Shown here: positions 18,870-28,448 of the stretch, in pieces
How the letters are laid out: each line of letters starts with the position of its first letter
Numbering within the stretch: the stretch's first letter is position 1
NCBI GenBank assembly: GCA_028875185.1
Contig: JAPPFH010000122.1
Span: forward strand, 1-64,000
Direction of reading: 5' to 3'
Length of the DNA: 64,000 nt
Source: Chloroflexota bacterium
GTDB taxonomy: Bacteria > Chloroflexota > Anaerolineae > Aggregatilineales > Phototrophicaceae
Position numbers and translations under genes: made by a program
The notes under the pieces: generated by a model
What the model was told of the DNA's origin: nothing
The model's input: only the letters and a program-made list of their open reading frames with translations
The model's database searches: none

Positions 18870-20699
18870 ATGGCTGTCCTGAAGCGGAGACAACAGAAGC
18901 AACTCATCACGAAAGACAAAGCGGCAAAGGCGGAACCGACCATTCTTGAGATCGACGACGATCACAGACCCGGTTTTGATCGCGAAGTCACCGCGCGCCT
19001 TTTCTCTTATTTGCGCCCGCACCGCAAGGAACTAGCGGTGGCCGTCGTGATGATGATGTTCAGCGTGCTCGCCAATATCGCCAGCCCGCCCTTGATCGGT
19101 TGGGCGATCGATGAAGGCGTCAGCAAGCGAGACATGTCCGTTCTTGGCATCGGCGTCATCGCCTTCATCATTCTGCAGCTGCTGGGCTTCGTCGGTTTCC
19201 GCGTTCAACTGCGCAATATGGCGGTCATCGGCCAGACGATCATCCAGACGCTGCGCAACCAGCTCTTCGATCATATCCAGTATCTATCCATCGGATTCTT
19301 CGCCGAATACGAAGTGGGCCGCCTTATCGCCCGTGTCATCAGCGACGTCAATGTCGTGCGCGAAGTGGTCACCTTCGCCGCCGTCGGCACCATCCGCGAG
19401 GTCCTGATGCTGTTCGGCATTATCATATCGATGATCCTTATCAACATTCCGCTGACGGTGGTCGCTTTTACTGCTCTGGTGATTCTGACGGTTATCGCCA
19501 ATATCTGGCGCATTCACGCGCGCGAGGCGTACCTGCGCGTTTCCGATTCCAACGCCAAAGTCTACGCCGAGCTCTCCGAAGCCTTTAACGCTGTACGCGT
19601 CACCCAGGCCTTCTCCCGCCAGCGGCACAATCACGACCGCTTCACCGGCGAGATAAACATGGCCAGCCGCAGCGCCGCCGAGCGCGCCGCCCTGATCGCC
19701 AGCTTTTTCTATCCCACTGTGGAGATGATCGGCGGCATCGCCACCGGCACGCTGATATTCGTCGGCGGCACGCTTGTACTGGACGAACGAATCTCAGTCG
19801 GCGTTTTGCTCGCCTTCATTCTATACATCCAGCAATTCTTCTTCCCCATCCGCATGTTGGCGCGGCGCTTCAATCTCTTGCAGACCGTCATCGCCTCCGG
19901 TTACCGCATCTTCAAACTGATGGATTTCCCGATCGATATCCGCGACGATCTCGACGCCGAGGATTTACCCGCCATCAAGGGACGAATCCGCTTTGAAGAT
20001 CTGTCATTCCGCTATACGCGCGCTGGAGAACTGGTCTTGAAGAACATCAATCTCGATGTGGCGCCGGGATCGCGCGTCGCCTTTGTCGGTCATACCGGCG
20101 CCGGCAAGACCACCATGGTTAAGCTGCTCATGCGCTTCTACGACGCCACCGCCGGCCGCGTGACCATTGATGGGCGCGATATCAAACACATCAGCCAAAA
20201 CAGCCTGCGCCGGCAGATCGGCGTTGTCCCGCAAGACACGCATCTCTTTTCCGGCAGCGTGATGGATAATATCCGCTACGGCCGGCTGGACGCGACTGAC
20301 GAAGAGGTGGTGGCGGCGGCAAAGGCGGTCGGCGCCCACCAGTTCATCACCGAAATGCCCGACGGCTATCTCACCGATATCATGGAAGGCGGCGCCGTCC
20401 TTTCGACCGGGCAGCGGCAATTATTGGCTTTCGCCCGCGCGCTGCTGGCCGATCCGCGCATCCTCATCCTTGATGAAGCGACCAGCAATATCGATACCCA
20501 AACTGAGCGGCAAATTCAGGGCGCGCTGGAGCATTTGCTGGAAGGCCGCACCAGTTTCGTCATCGCCCACCGCCTAAGCACCATCACGTCAGCCGACCTG
20601 ATCGTGGTGATGGATCACGGCGAGATCATTGAAATGGGCAGCCACCAGGAACTTCTGGATCGGGAAGGCGTCTATCACCAGCTGTTCACGCTTGTGTGA
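18870..20699 (+). CDS. ABC exporter, catalytic half of a heterodimer
   Basis: A 609-residue half-transporter with six membrane helices and an ATPase domain. Walker A GHTGAGKTT (about 407), a canonical catalytic Glu (LDEATSNID, E536) and H-loop His (VIAHRLST, H567) are present, but the signature is LSTGQ (about 511) rather than LSGGQ. Paired with the upstream subunit, its intact Walker B faces that partner's good LSGGQ, while its poor signature faces the partner's D/Q site. The two genes therefore make one consensus and one degenerate ATP site. An extra N-terminal segment of about 40 residues precedes the first helix. Confidence 0.94.
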   Translation: MAVLKRRQQKQLITKDKAAKAEPTILEIDDDHRPGFDREVTARLFSYLRPHRKELAVAVVMMMFSVLANIASPPLIGWAIDEGVSKRDMSVLGIGVIAFIILQLLGFVGFRVQLRNMAVIGQTIIQTLRNQLFDHIQYLSIGFFAEYEVGRLIARVISDVNVVREVVTFAAVGTIREVLMLFGIIISMILINIPLTVVAFTALVILTVIANIWRIHAREAYLRVSDSNAKVYAELSEAFNAVRVTQAFSRQRHNHDRFTGEINMASRSAAERAALIASFFYPTVEMIGGIATGTLIFVGGTLVLDERISVGVLLAFILYIQQFFFPIRMLARRFNLLQTVIASGYRIFKLMDFPIDIRDDLDAEDLPAIKGRIRFEDLSFRYTRAGELVLKNINLDVAPGSRVAFVGHTGAGKTTMVKLLMRFYDATAGRVTIDGRDIKHISQNSLRRQIGVVPQDTHLFSGSVMDNIRYGRLDATDEEVVAAAKAVGAHQFITEMPDGYLTDIMEGGAVLSTGQRQLLAFARALLADPRILILDEATSNIDTQTERQIQGALEHLLEGRTSFVIAHRLSTITSADLIVVMDHGEIIEMGSHQELLDREGVYHQLFTLV

Positions 20700-20808
20700 G
20701 CGCCTCCCGTTTGCCGCGCCCGTCTGAGAAGCTGGTTTTGGCTGGCTATGACCTGCATTGACGGCAGGCCTCGCGTTCCTGGAGTTGCCTCTCAAAAGTA
20801 TGCGGTTG

Positions 20809-20817
20809 TGCTATAAT
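20809..20817 (+). promoter_or_regulatory. Extended -10 promoter of the small coiled-coil gene
   Basis: TGCTATAAT, a perfect -10 with the TGn extension, about 40 bases before the start at 20857. No good -35 is seen at 16-18 bases, as expected for an extended -10 promoter. Confidence 0.55.
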
Positions 20818-20856
20818 ATTGTTACTTGTGAAGTCTATGAGCAAGATTGGAAGCCC

Positions 20857-21066
20857 ATGACATCATCAGACATTGAGGCGCTTAAAGCGGAATTAAATCA
20901 CCGGGTCACGAATGCGCAGCATGAACGGGACTTGGGGAGACTCGAAGTAATCTTGACACGTATCGAAGGCAAGTTAGACAATTGGCGATGGACTCTCATC
21001 ATTGTGCTGGGGATCGCCACGCTCATAATTGGCTATCTCTTGTCACGATTGCCCACGCTACCCTAA
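20857..21066 (+). CDS. Small coiled-coil, tail-anchored membrane protein
   Basis: A 69-residue protein. Residues about 5-42 form a charged, heptad-like helix (ALKAELNHRV...LEVILTRIEGKL) and residues about 44-64 a single membrane segment (WTLIIVLGIATLIIGYLL). The layout resembles phage XhlA-like and other small coiled-coil membrane proteins, but no phage gene is nearby and I do not recognise a specific family. GGAAG about 5 bases before the ATG supports the start. The extended -10 promoter upstream argues that it is a real, independently expressed gene. The frame is open further upstream to 20758, but that would place coding sequence over the promoter. Confidence 0.65.
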   Translation: MTSSDIEALKAELNHRVTNAQHERDLGRLEVILTRIEGKLDNWRWTLIIVLGIATLIIGYLLSRLPTLP

Positions 21067-21093
21067 TATACATCAATTCTAGCGACCCATGAT

Positions 21094-22302
21094 TTAGCGC
21101 TTGTTGTCTTCGTTGGGCTTGAAGTGAAGGTCGCTCGCGCGCGTGATGGTCGCCTCGCCAAACTTGTCGCGCAAGCGGTCGAGCGCCGATTGTAGTTCTT
21201 CGGCATGCCGTTCCTCCGGGCGGTCCTCCCATAAGCCAATCTGCTTTTTTGGCGCGCCGAAGCCACCCAAGCCTACCCCGATAAGTCGGACGGGTTTGCT
21301 TGTGACCCATACTTGGTCAAACAGATAGCTTGCCGCCCGGTAAATCTCGCCATCCAAGTCGGTCGGATTATCCAGGGTCAGTTGCCGGCTCAAAGTGGTA
21401 AAATCGGACCAGCGCAGCTTGATCTTGATCGTCGTGCCCGCCAGTTCCGCTTTGCGTGCCTGCCGTCCAACGCCATCGGAAAGCCGCCGCAGCGTCAATT
21501 TCAGCTCGGCTTCATCTGCGACATCCACCGCGAAGGTCACTTCTTTGCTGATTGATTTCGTCTCGCGTTGAGATTCGACGGGCCGGAAGTCGAGACCCTG
21601 CGCCCGCCGCCAGATGTCCTTGCCCCACTTGCCCAGCCTCGAGATCAGCGCCTCCTCCGACCAGTTGGCGACATCGCCGATCGTGGTCAAGCCAAGCGCG
21701 CTCAACGATTCAGCGCTTTTTGGTCCCACGCCCCATAACCGCCGAATCGGCAGCGGCGCCAGAAAGTTCGCTTCTTCACCGGGCGGCACGATCGTTATCG
21801 CATTCGGCGGCTCGTCCGTCTGTTGTCGCGCCTTGCCCACGGTATTCGCTGTCTTCGCCACCAGCTTGTTGGTCGCCCCGCCCAGCGAACAAGGCAAGCC
21901 GAGCTCGTCACCGATTCGTTTCTGCAGGCGGCGCGCAATCCGCTCGATCTCATCCGGCAGAATTGTCACATCGAGAAATGCCTCGTCAATCGAAAGCGGC
22001 TCAACATCAGGCGCGGTATCGCGCAGGATCGCCATGACCGCCTTCGACCGCTCGCTGTATACGCCGCGGGTCTGCCCAACCACGATTAGATGCGGGCATA
22101 GCCGAATCGCCTGCGCCATCGGCATCGCCGAGCGCACGCCATACTTCCGCGCCGGATAGGAAGCCGAGGACACCACGCCCCGTGCATTCGGCTTGCCGCC
22201 AACCGCTATCGCCTTGCCGCGCAATTCGGGATTCAGTTGCTCTTCAACCGCGCAGAAGAAGGCATCCAAATCAAGGTGGAGGATCTTGCGTGATTTCGCC
22301 AT
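21094..22302 (-). CDS. dinB: DNA polymerase IV (Y family)
   Basis: A 402-residue translesion polymerase that copies past lesions, usually under SOS control. It has LHLDLDAFFCAVEE with the first catalytic Asp residues, the SASYPARKYGVRSAMPMAQA segment, SIDEAFLDVT with the second acidic cluster, the thumb helix-hairpin-helix (LWGVGPKSAESLSALGLTTI) and a little-finger domain. The C-terminal tail has no recognisable beta-clamp motif that I can assign with confidence. A 26-base imperfect palindrome lies about 40-65 bases upstream. It converges on the small coiled-coil gene. Confidence 0.95.
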   Translation of the reverse strand: MAKSRKILHLDLDAFFCAVEEQLNPELRGKAIAVGGKPNARGVVSSASYPARKYGVRSAMPMAQAIRLCPHLIVVGQTRGVYSERSKAVMAILRDTAPDVEPLSIDEAFLDVTILPDEIERIARRLQKRIGDELGLPCSLGGATNKLVAKTANTVGKARQQTDEPPNAITIVPPGEEANFLAPLPIRRLWGVGPKSAESLSALGLTTIGDVANWSEEALISRLGKWGKDIWRRAQGLDFRPVESQRETKSISKEVTFAVDVADEAELKLTLRRLSDGVGRQARKAELAGTTIKIKLRWSDFTTLSRQLTLDNPTDLDGEIYRAASYLFDQVWVTSKPVRLIGVGLGGFGAPKKQIGLWEDRPEERHAEELQSALDRLRDKFGEATITRASDLHFKPNEDNKR

Positions 22303-22646
22303 TATTCGATAAGCGCCGCCACAATCGGGGCGAATACAATCATTCTACCGCATCTAGTCGATAGAATATATTTTCTATGGTAACGTATGTTGCTTCGTTT
22401 CTCAACTTGCGCCTGCGCGGGAGTCAAGCTGTCATGTAGCAAGCGCTTGGTCGCCACGATACTGTAGTGGTGTTTGACCCGCTGAAATCGCAGATACGGG
22501 TTTGTCACGATTATGAAGAGAGGGCACAGAGCGGGCGACCCACTGGCACGCTCTTCTAAGGTCCACGGTGCAGCGCGCAATCTACAAATTGACGCAAAGC
22601 GATTATAATGCGAGGAGTGATTTAAGAGCGAAATCAAGGACGGCTC
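22303..22646. other. Divergent dinB/glgB intergenic region with palindrome
   Basis: A 344-base gap. Positions 22342-22367 form an imperfect palindrome ATTCTACCG-N8-CGATAGAAT (one arm mismatch), overlapping CTAGTCGATAG (22353-22363), which is close to CTAGCTGATAG upstream of uvrB. It is a candidate operator for dinB. A TATAAT at 22604-22609 is the only promoter-like element seen for glgB; no -35 fits it. Nothing else recognised. Confidence 0.45.
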
Positions 22647-24839
22647 ATGCCGCTTTCGATACATCCCGATGCGGTCAATGCGCTAGTCAGCGGCGAGATT
22701 GGCGCCCCATCAACCGTGCTAGGCGCGCATCGGCAGGGCGATGGAGTCTCCATCCGCAGTTTCCGCCCTTGGGCAATACATGTCGACATCGTCAATGAAT
22801 TGACTGATGAACGGGTCCGCATGAAGACCTGGCACGAAGACGGACTCGTCGTCGCCGAGCTTGACTCAAGCTGGGTGGCGGCGCCGTACCGCTTCGAGGC
22901 TGAAACCGCTGAGGGCGCTCATGATGTCTGGGGCGATCCCTACATCCATCCGCCGCTTTTGACAGAATACGACATATATCTCTTTAGCCACGGGCAGCAC
23001 CGCGACATTTACAAGAAGCTGGGCGCGCATAAACGCGTCAGCAAGGGCGTCGCCGGCGTCAACTTCGCCGTATGGGCGCCCAACTGTTACAAAGTCGCGG
23101 TAGTAGGCGATTTCAATCGCTGGGACGAGCGCGCGCATATCATGGAAAGCAACGGCGAATCCGGCATCTGGGAAATCTTCGTGCCGGGCTTGGAAGCGGG
23201 CGCGCATTACAAATACGAGATCCGTTCGCACAACGCCGGCTACCGCGCCCAGAAATCCGATCCATACGGCTTCTATTGCGAACTGCGACCGCAGACAGCA
23301 TCCATCGTTTATGACTTGGAACAGTTCGAATGGAACGACAGCGACTGGATTAGCGCGCGCGCGCAACGCGATCCGCTCTCGCAGCCCATGAATATATATG
23401 AACTGCACCTGGGTTCATGGCGGCGCAAGGACGGAAACGAATTTCTCACCTATCGCGAACTGGCGGACGAGCTCGTGCCCTATCTCGTCGACATGGCTTA
23501 CACCCATCTCGAATTACTGCCGGTCGCCGAGCATCCGCTGGACGCCTCCTGGGGTTATCAAGTGACCGGCTACTTCGCGCCGACCAGCCGCTACGGCGCG
23601 CCGGCCGACTTCATGCATTTGATCGACCGCTGCCACCAACATAACATCGCCGTCATCCTCGACTGGGTGCCAGCCCATTTCCCCAAAGACGGGCATGGGC
23701 TGAATTACTTCGATGGCACGCATCTCTACAGCCACGAAGATCCGCTGCAGGGCGAACACCCCGATTGGGGCACGATGATCTTCAACTACGCGCGCAGCGA
23801 AGTGCGCAGTTTCCTGCTCTCCAACGCGCTGTTTTGGCTGAAAAAGTATCACATTGACGGCTTGCGCGTGGATGCCGTCTCATCAATGATCTACCTCAAC
23901 TTCTCGCGCGAAGCGGGCGAGTGGAGACCCAACGAATACGGGGGTAACGAGAACCTCGCCGCCCTCGCCTTCCTGCGCGAATTCAACGAGGTCGCGCATG
24001 CCGAGGCGCCCGGGGCCATCACCGTTGCTGAAGAATCCACCTCCTGGCCGATGGTTTCGCGCCCGACATACATTGGCGGGCTCGGCTTCACCTTGAAGTG
24101 GAACATGGGTTGGATGCACGACACGCTGGAATATATGGCGCGCGAGCCGGTCCACCGGCGCTATCACCACCATCAGATCACTTTCGCCCTGCTCTACGCC
24201 TTTAGCGAGAACTTCGCGCTGCCGCTCTCGCACGATGAAGTGGTGCATATGAAAGGCTCGCTTATCGGCAAGCTGCCCGGCGATTATTGGCGGAAATTCG
24301 CCGGGCTGCGTCTGCTTTTCGGCTATCAATATACCCAGGTCGGCAAGGCGCTCAACTTCATGGGCAACGAATTCGGCCAATTCGCCGAATGGAGCGAGGA
24401 GCGCAGCCTCGATTGGCATTTGCTCGAGTATGAGAAGCACGCTCAAATGCAAGCATACGCGCGCGACCTCAATCATTTATATCGCGAGCAGCCCGCCCTT
24501 TGGCAAGTCGACTTCGATTCGGCCGGCTTCCGCTGGATTGAAGCCAACGACGCCGATTACAGTGTCTACAGCTATATCCGATACGCTGAAGACAGAAATG
24601 ACTTTCTGGTCATCGCGCTCAATTGCACGCCGGCGGCGCGAGAGAATTATCGCATTGGCGTTCCGGAGCCTGGCTACTATCGCGAATTGCTCAATAGCGA
24701 TGCGAGTTGCTATGGCGGGGGTGATGTCGGCAATGCGGGCGGCGCGCACAGCGATAACTTCGGGTCGCAGGGCCTGCCCCACAGCATCAGCCTGCGCCTC
24801 CCGCCTTTAGCGATACTCATCTTGAAACGCGGGAAATGA
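22647..24839 (+). CDS. glgB: 1,4-alpha-glucan branching enzyme
   Basis: A 730-residue GH13 enzyme that cuts alpha-1,4 glucan chains and rejoins them as alpha-1,6 branches, making glycogen. It carries two N-terminal beta domains (a CBM48 at about residues 125-215) and the GH13 barrel. Barrel motifs are DWVPAHF, GLRVDAVSSMIY with the nucleophile Asp, ITVAEEST with the acid Glu, and LPLSHDEVVH with the third Asp. Length and the N-terminal module match full-length GlgB. No glgA, glgC or glgP lies beside it, so it is an isolated glycogen gene. AAGGA lies about seven bases before the ATG. Confidence 0.97.
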   Translation: MPLSIHPDAVNALVSGEIGAPSTVLGAHRQGDGVSIRSFRPWAIHVDIVNELTDERVRMKTWHEDGLVVAELDSSWVAAPYRFEAETAEGAHDVWGDPYIHPPLLTEYDIYLFSHGQHRDIYKKLGAHKRVSKGVAGVNFAVWAPNCYKVAVVGDFNRWDERAHIMESNGESGIWEIFVPGLEAGAHYKYEIRSHNAGYRAQKSDPYGFYCELRPQTASIVYDLEQFEWNDSDWISARAQRDPLSQPMNIYELHLGSWRRKDGNEFLTYRELADELVPYLVDMAYTHLELLPVAEHPLDASWGYQVTGYFAPTSRYGAPADFMHLIDRCHQHNIAVILDWVPAHFPKDGHGLNYFDGTHLYSHEDPLQGEHPDWGTMIFNYARSEVRSFLLSNALFWLKKYHIDGLRVDAVSSMIYLNFSREAGEWRPNEYGGNENLAALAFLREFNEVAHAEAPGAITVAEESTSWPMVSRPTYIGGLGFTLKWNMGWMHDTLEYMAREPVHRRYHHHQITFALLYAFSENFALPLSHDEVVHMKGSLIGKLPGDYWRKFAGLRLLFGYQYTQVGKALNFMGNEFGQFAEWSEERSLDWHLLEYEKHAQMQAYARDLNHLYREQPALWQVDFDSAGFRWIEANDADYSVYSYIRYAEDRNDFLVIALNCTPAARENYRIGVPEPGYYRELLNSDASCYGGGDVGNAGGAHSDNFGSQGLPHSISLRLPPLAILILKRGK

Positions 24840-24933
24840 TTTGATGCTTTACCGCAGCAAGAATGACTGACTCTAAGTCGTTTGCAAGGACGCCTCTGAA
24901 AGCCGCCGCTCAAATACTTAGATTTTGTCCGGC

Positions 24934-24958
24934 GGGCGAGCCACCGGCCCGCCCCTGC
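24934..24958 (-). repeat. Palindromic intergenic repeat
   Basis: GGGCGAGCC-loop-GGCCCGCCCCTGC, a diverged copy of the family. It lies between the convergent glgB and MFS genes. Confidence 0.65.
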
Positions 24959-24992
24959 GAAACACCATTAGATTCCAGCCCGATGGCGCCTC

Positions 24993-26288
24993 TCATGCTT
25001 TTGCCGGCGTCGCCGCCTTCCGCCGCGGCGGAGGCGCCAACAGCGCCGCTGCCAGCACCAACAGGCACAAGCCCGCGCCCAGCCACAGCACCGGCGCATA
25101 ACCGCCGCTCAAATCATAGCTTATGCCGAATATGGCTGGTCCCAGCGCGCTGCCGATAACGCTGGAAGTATAAACGAAACCGCGAATCTCGCCCTGGAAC
25201 TGGCGTCCGAACAAATTAGTCCAGACGGCGCCGTCAAAGACATAGCCAATGCCCATGCCCAAGCCAAAAGCCAAGGCGTAAGCGATCAACAATGGCGTAT
25301 CTCGCATCAGCATCGCCAGCGCCGACGCGCTTAGCAGAGCCAGCATTTGCAGAGCGGCGACGTACGATGGTTTGAAGCGATCGATCATGTACCCGGCGAG
25401 CAGCGCCGATCCAGCCGCGAAAATCGATATCAAGGCGAATGTCTCGGTGGCGACCTGCGCGCTATGATCGAGGACGGCGAAAATCGAAACTTGATGCAGG
25501 ATTAAGCCCGTGCCCCAAGCCGAGGGCAAAATACGCGCGGCGATGAAGACCCACAGAATCGGCGTCCGCAGCGCCTCGGCGAGCGTCCAGTTGTCTTCCG
25601 CGTCCGCTTCTTGCTTGGCGCTGTCGCCAGCGTCATTCGCGGCGTTGTCCGGCAGCAACCCATATTGCTCGGGTTTGTTGCGCATAAGCAGCGCAAAGGA
25701 CGGAATCACCAGCGCCGCGACAGCAAAGCCCAATAACAAGAATGCCTGCCGCCAATCCATCGACTCCAGCAAGACACGCAGCAGATTGACGTAGATGCCT
25801 TGAAACAATGCGAAAGCCAGCGCCAGCAGCGCCATCATTCGGCCGCGCCGCCGTCGAAACCAATTCGCCACCGCCGTCGAACTCACCAGCGTCAGCGCGC
25901 CTTGTCCCAAGCCGCGCAAGCCGGCGAAGGCAAAGAACAGCATGATCGGTCCAGTGATTAGGGAACTCAAGACCAGTACGGCAAAGAACAGTATGCCGAC
26001 AGCAACGCCGACGCGCCGGTTGCCCATCGAGTCTATCCGGCGCCCGACCCATGTCAGCCCCAGCGATGCGACGAAGGTGCCCGCGCCATACAAACTGCTG
26101 ACAGTCGTGCGGTCGAGCCCGAAGTCTTCTATGAAGAAATCCATGAACAGCGAGACTGAAAAGCTCTGACCCGGCGAGCTACAGATTGCCCCGATCAAAG
26201 CGACCAGCCAAACGATCCAGCCGTAATAGACGGGGCTCGCAGCCACGAGCCGGCTCCGGCCCGGCATGCTCGCCGAAAGGTGTCTCAC
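24993..26288 (-). CDS. MFS transporter
   Basis: A 431-residue major facilitator with twelve predicted helices. The N-terminal half starts YYGWIVWLVALIGAICSSPGQ, typical of the monocarboxylate/OFA branch (oxalate:formate antiporter-like). The loop 2-3 motif appears as GRRIDSMGNRRV. A charged central loop (about residues 208-222, rich in Asp/Glu) separates the halves. The neighbouring divergent gene is formate-tetrahydrofolate ligase, so carriage of formate or another small carboxylate is tempting, but this is only context. Confidence 0.85.
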   Translation of the reverse strand: MRHLSASMPGRSRLVAASPVYYGWIVWLVALIGAICSSPGQSFSVSLFMDFFIEDFGLDRTTVSSLYGAGTFVASLGLTWVGRRIDSMGNRRVGVAVGILFFAVLVLSSLITGPIMLFFAFAGLRGLGQGALTLVSSTAVANWFRRRRGRMMALLALAFALFQGIYVNLLRVLLESMDWRQAFLLLGFAVAALVIPSFALLMRNKPEQYGLLPDNAANDAGDSAKQEADAEDNWTLAEALRTPILWVFIAARILPSAWGTGLILHQVSIFAVLDHSAQVATETFALISIFAAGSALLAGYMIDRFKPSYVAALQMLALLSASALAMLMRDTPLLIAYALAFGLGMGIGYVFDGAVWTNLFGRQFQGEIRGFVYTSSVIGSALGPAIFGISYDLSGGYAPVLWLGAGLCLLVLAAALLAPPPRRKAATPAKA

Positions 26289-26324
26289 TAGAAAAGCGCC
26301 TTACTCTGAGTATCAGACCGTAAG

Positions 26325-26352
26325 ATTATAGAACTCTATGCGCCAATTGTAA
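26325..26352 (-). promoter_or_regulatory. Candidate promoter of the MFS gene
   Basis: On the minus strand: TTACAA (26352-26347), a 16-base spacer, and a perfect TATAAT (26330-26325), about 37 bases before the start codon. The -35 is weak. Confidence 0.4.
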
Positions 26353-26492
26353 GCCAACGCTGATACCTCGTGATAAAATTGAGGCGTAGTACGCTAAAGT
26401 TAAATTGCAGGATGTTGGACTCGGTTCGTCTAGATTCACGGAGCGCATCGCGCCGCTGAAAAGAGAAACTGTCCTTCGAAAGCAAACGCCTG

Positions 26493-28196
26493 ATGAGCAT
26501 CCCATCTGACCTCGCAATCGCCCAAAACGCAAATCTCGTCCACATTGACAGAATCGCCGAAGAAATGGGACTTGATCCGGCAACAGATCTGGAGCATTAC
26601 GGCCGGTTTGTAGCCAAGATTAACCTTGAAGCGCTTGAAGGTCTAAAATCGCGACCCGACGCCAAATATGTCGATGTGACCGCCGTCACGCCGACGCCGC
26701 TTGGCGAGGGCAAGTCCACCACCACAGTTGGTATCGGGCAGGCGATGAAGCATATCGGCAAAAGGGCGGTCATCACCGTGCGCCAGCCCTCGCAAGGTCC
26801 CACCTTTGGCATCAAAGGCGGGGCGGCCGGCGGCGGCTACAGCCAGATCGTGCCGATGGAAAATTTCAACTTGCATTTGACGGGCGACATCCACGCCATC
26901 AGCGCCGCGCATAATCTAATCGCCGCCATGCTCGACGCCCATATCTACCATGGCAACGCCCGCAACATTGATATACACAATATCCCCTGGCGCCGCGTCG
27001 TCGACCTTAACGACCGGGCGCTGCGCAATATCATAGTCGGTTTGGGCAAACGCTTTGATGGCGTGCCGCGCCAATCCGGCTATGATATCACGGTCGCGTC
27101 CGAGATTATGGCGATCCTGGCGCTGACGACTTCACTGCAGGATATGCGTGAGCGCATCGGCAAGATGGTCGTCGCCTATGACCGCGATAAGAACCCGGTC
27201 ACAGCCGAGGATATTCGGGCGGCCGGCGCCGCCACCGTGCTGATGAAGGAGGCGATTAAGCCGAATCTGATGCAGACGCTGGAGAATACGCCGGCGCTTG
27301 TGCATGCCGGTCCATTCGCCAATATCGCCCATGGCAATTCCTCCATTATCGCCGACCAGATCGCGATGAAATGCGGCGACTATGTCGTGACCGAGTCCGG
27401 CTTCGGCGCGGATATCGGCGCCGAGAAGTTCTTCAACATCAAGTCTCGCATAAGCGGGCTCAAGCCAAACGCCGTCGTCCTGGTCACGACCATACGCGCG
27501 CTAAAGGCGCATACGGGCAAATACGTGATCATCCCGGGCAAGCCGATTGATCCGGCGCTCAAGGAGGAGAATGTCGCCGATGTCGAGGCGGGCGCGGTCA
27601 ACATGGCGCGCCACCTGGAGAATCTCATGAAGTTCGGGGTTAATCCGGTGGTGGCCATCAACGTCTTCGCCGATGACAGCCCCGCCGAAATCGACGCTGT
27701 GCGCGAAATCGCGCTTGCCAAGGGCGCGACCGGCGTCGCCGTGGCGCGGCACTGGGCGGAAGGCGGCGCCGGCGCAGTCGAACTGGCCGAGATGATCGTA
27801 TCAGCCTGCGAGATGCCGAATGAGTTTCGCCTGCTATATCCCGATGACATGTCAATCAAGGACAAAATCGAGACAATCGCGACCGAGATCTACCGCGCCG
27901 ATGGCGTCGACTACGCGCCGAGCGCCAGCCGCAAGATTCGTCAATATGAAGAACAGGGATTGCGCGAGCTGCCAATCTGCATGGCGAAGACGCATCTCAG
28001 CCTGAGCGACAATCCCAAGCTTAAGGGCGCGCCGGATGGCTTCCGCATCACCATCACCGACATTCGCGCGGCGGCCGGCGCCGGCTTCATTTATCCTCTC
28101 TGCGGCGATGTGCGCACGATGCCCGGCTTGGGGCGGCGCCCGGCGGCGATGAATGTCGATATTGACGAAGACGGCAAGGTTGTTGGCTTGTTCTGA
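26493..28196 (+). CDS. fhs: Formate--tetrahydrofolate ligase
   Basis: A 567-residue ligase that makes 10-formyl-THF from formate, THF and ATP, feeding one-carbon units to purines and serine or acting in the Wood-Ljungdahl methyl branch. The ATP loop TPTPLGEGKSTTTVG (about 66-80), RQPSQGPTFGIKGGAAGGGY and the C-terminal RTMPGLGRRPAA are all intact and the length is normal. No folD, acsB or other acetogenesis gene is in the window, so a simple folate role is the conservative reading. It is divergent from the MFS transporter. The ATG at 26493 is the first start and yields the standard N-terminus. Confidence 0.97.
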   Translation: MSIPSDLAIAQNANLVHIDRIAEEMGLDPATDLEHYGRFVAKINLEALEGLKSRPDAKYVDVTAVTPTPLGEGKSTTTVGIGQAMKHIGKRAVITVRQPSQGPTFGIKGGAAGGGYSQIVPMENFNLHLTGDIHAISAAHNLIAAMLDAHIYHGNARNIDIHNIPWRRVVDLNDRALRNIIVGLGKRFDGVPRQSGYDITVASEIMAILALTTSLQDMRERIGKMVVAYDRDKNPVTAEDIRAAGAATVLMKEAIKPNLMQTLENTPALVHAGPFANIAHGNSSIIADQIAMKCGDYVVTESGFGADIGAEKFFNIKSRISGLKPNAVVLVTTIRALKAHTGKYVIIPGKPIDPALKEENVADVEAGAVNMARHLENLMKFGVNPVVAINVFADDSPAEIDAVREIALAKGATGVAVARHWAEGGAGAVELAEMIVSACEMPNEFRLLYPDDMSIKDKIETIATEIYRADGVDYAPSASRKIRQYEEQGLRELPICMAKTHLSLSDNPKLKGAPDGFRITITDIRAAAGAGFIYPLCGDVRTMPGLGRRPAAMNVDIDEDGKVVGLF

Positions 28197-28227
28197 GCAC
28201 GTGGCATACAGCTATGCAATCGCATCC

Positions 28228-28344
28228 TGTAGGGGCGTTTCGCCGAAACGCTCTACGGAATCTGGCTCGTAGAGCGGGCGTCTCGGCGAGACGTCCAAAT
28301 GAATCAGGATAGAACGGCGGGCGTCTCAGCGAGACGCCCCTACA
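28228..28344. repeat. Cluster of three palindromic repeats before the pyr operon
   Basis: Copies at about 28228-28254 (GCGTTTCG/CGAAACGC), 28270-28295 (GCGTCTCG/CGAGACG) and 28319-28344 (GGCGTCTC/GAGACGCC, ending CCCTACA). Outer ends are conserved while the stems change on both sides. Transcribed from fhs they would form strong hairpins and could limit readthrough into pyrB. Confidence 0.75.
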
Positions 28345-28374
28345 GCTTCCTGCTCTATTGCACGCGCCCTTCTC

Positions 28375-28404
28375 TTGGCGACTACGTTTGTTTCGCGGCA
28401 TAAT
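28375..28404 (+). promoter_or_regulatory. Candidate pyr operon promoter
   Basis: TTGGCG (28375-28380), an 18-base spacer, and CATAAT (28399-28404), about 45 bases before the chosen pyrB start. No PyrR-type attenuator is recognised between it and the gene. Confidence 0.45.
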
Positions 28405-28448
28405 GGTGGCCTGATAAGCGAAAGCGCTTGAACATCACGGAGGGCTCA

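Noticed and set aside
22589-22609. TTGACG ... TATAAT as a glgB promoter
   Set aside because: The boxes are only 9 bases apart, too close for sigma-70.
28228-28344. CRISPR array
   Set aside because: Three hairpins with unequal spacing and variable stems; no identical direct repeats or cas genes.
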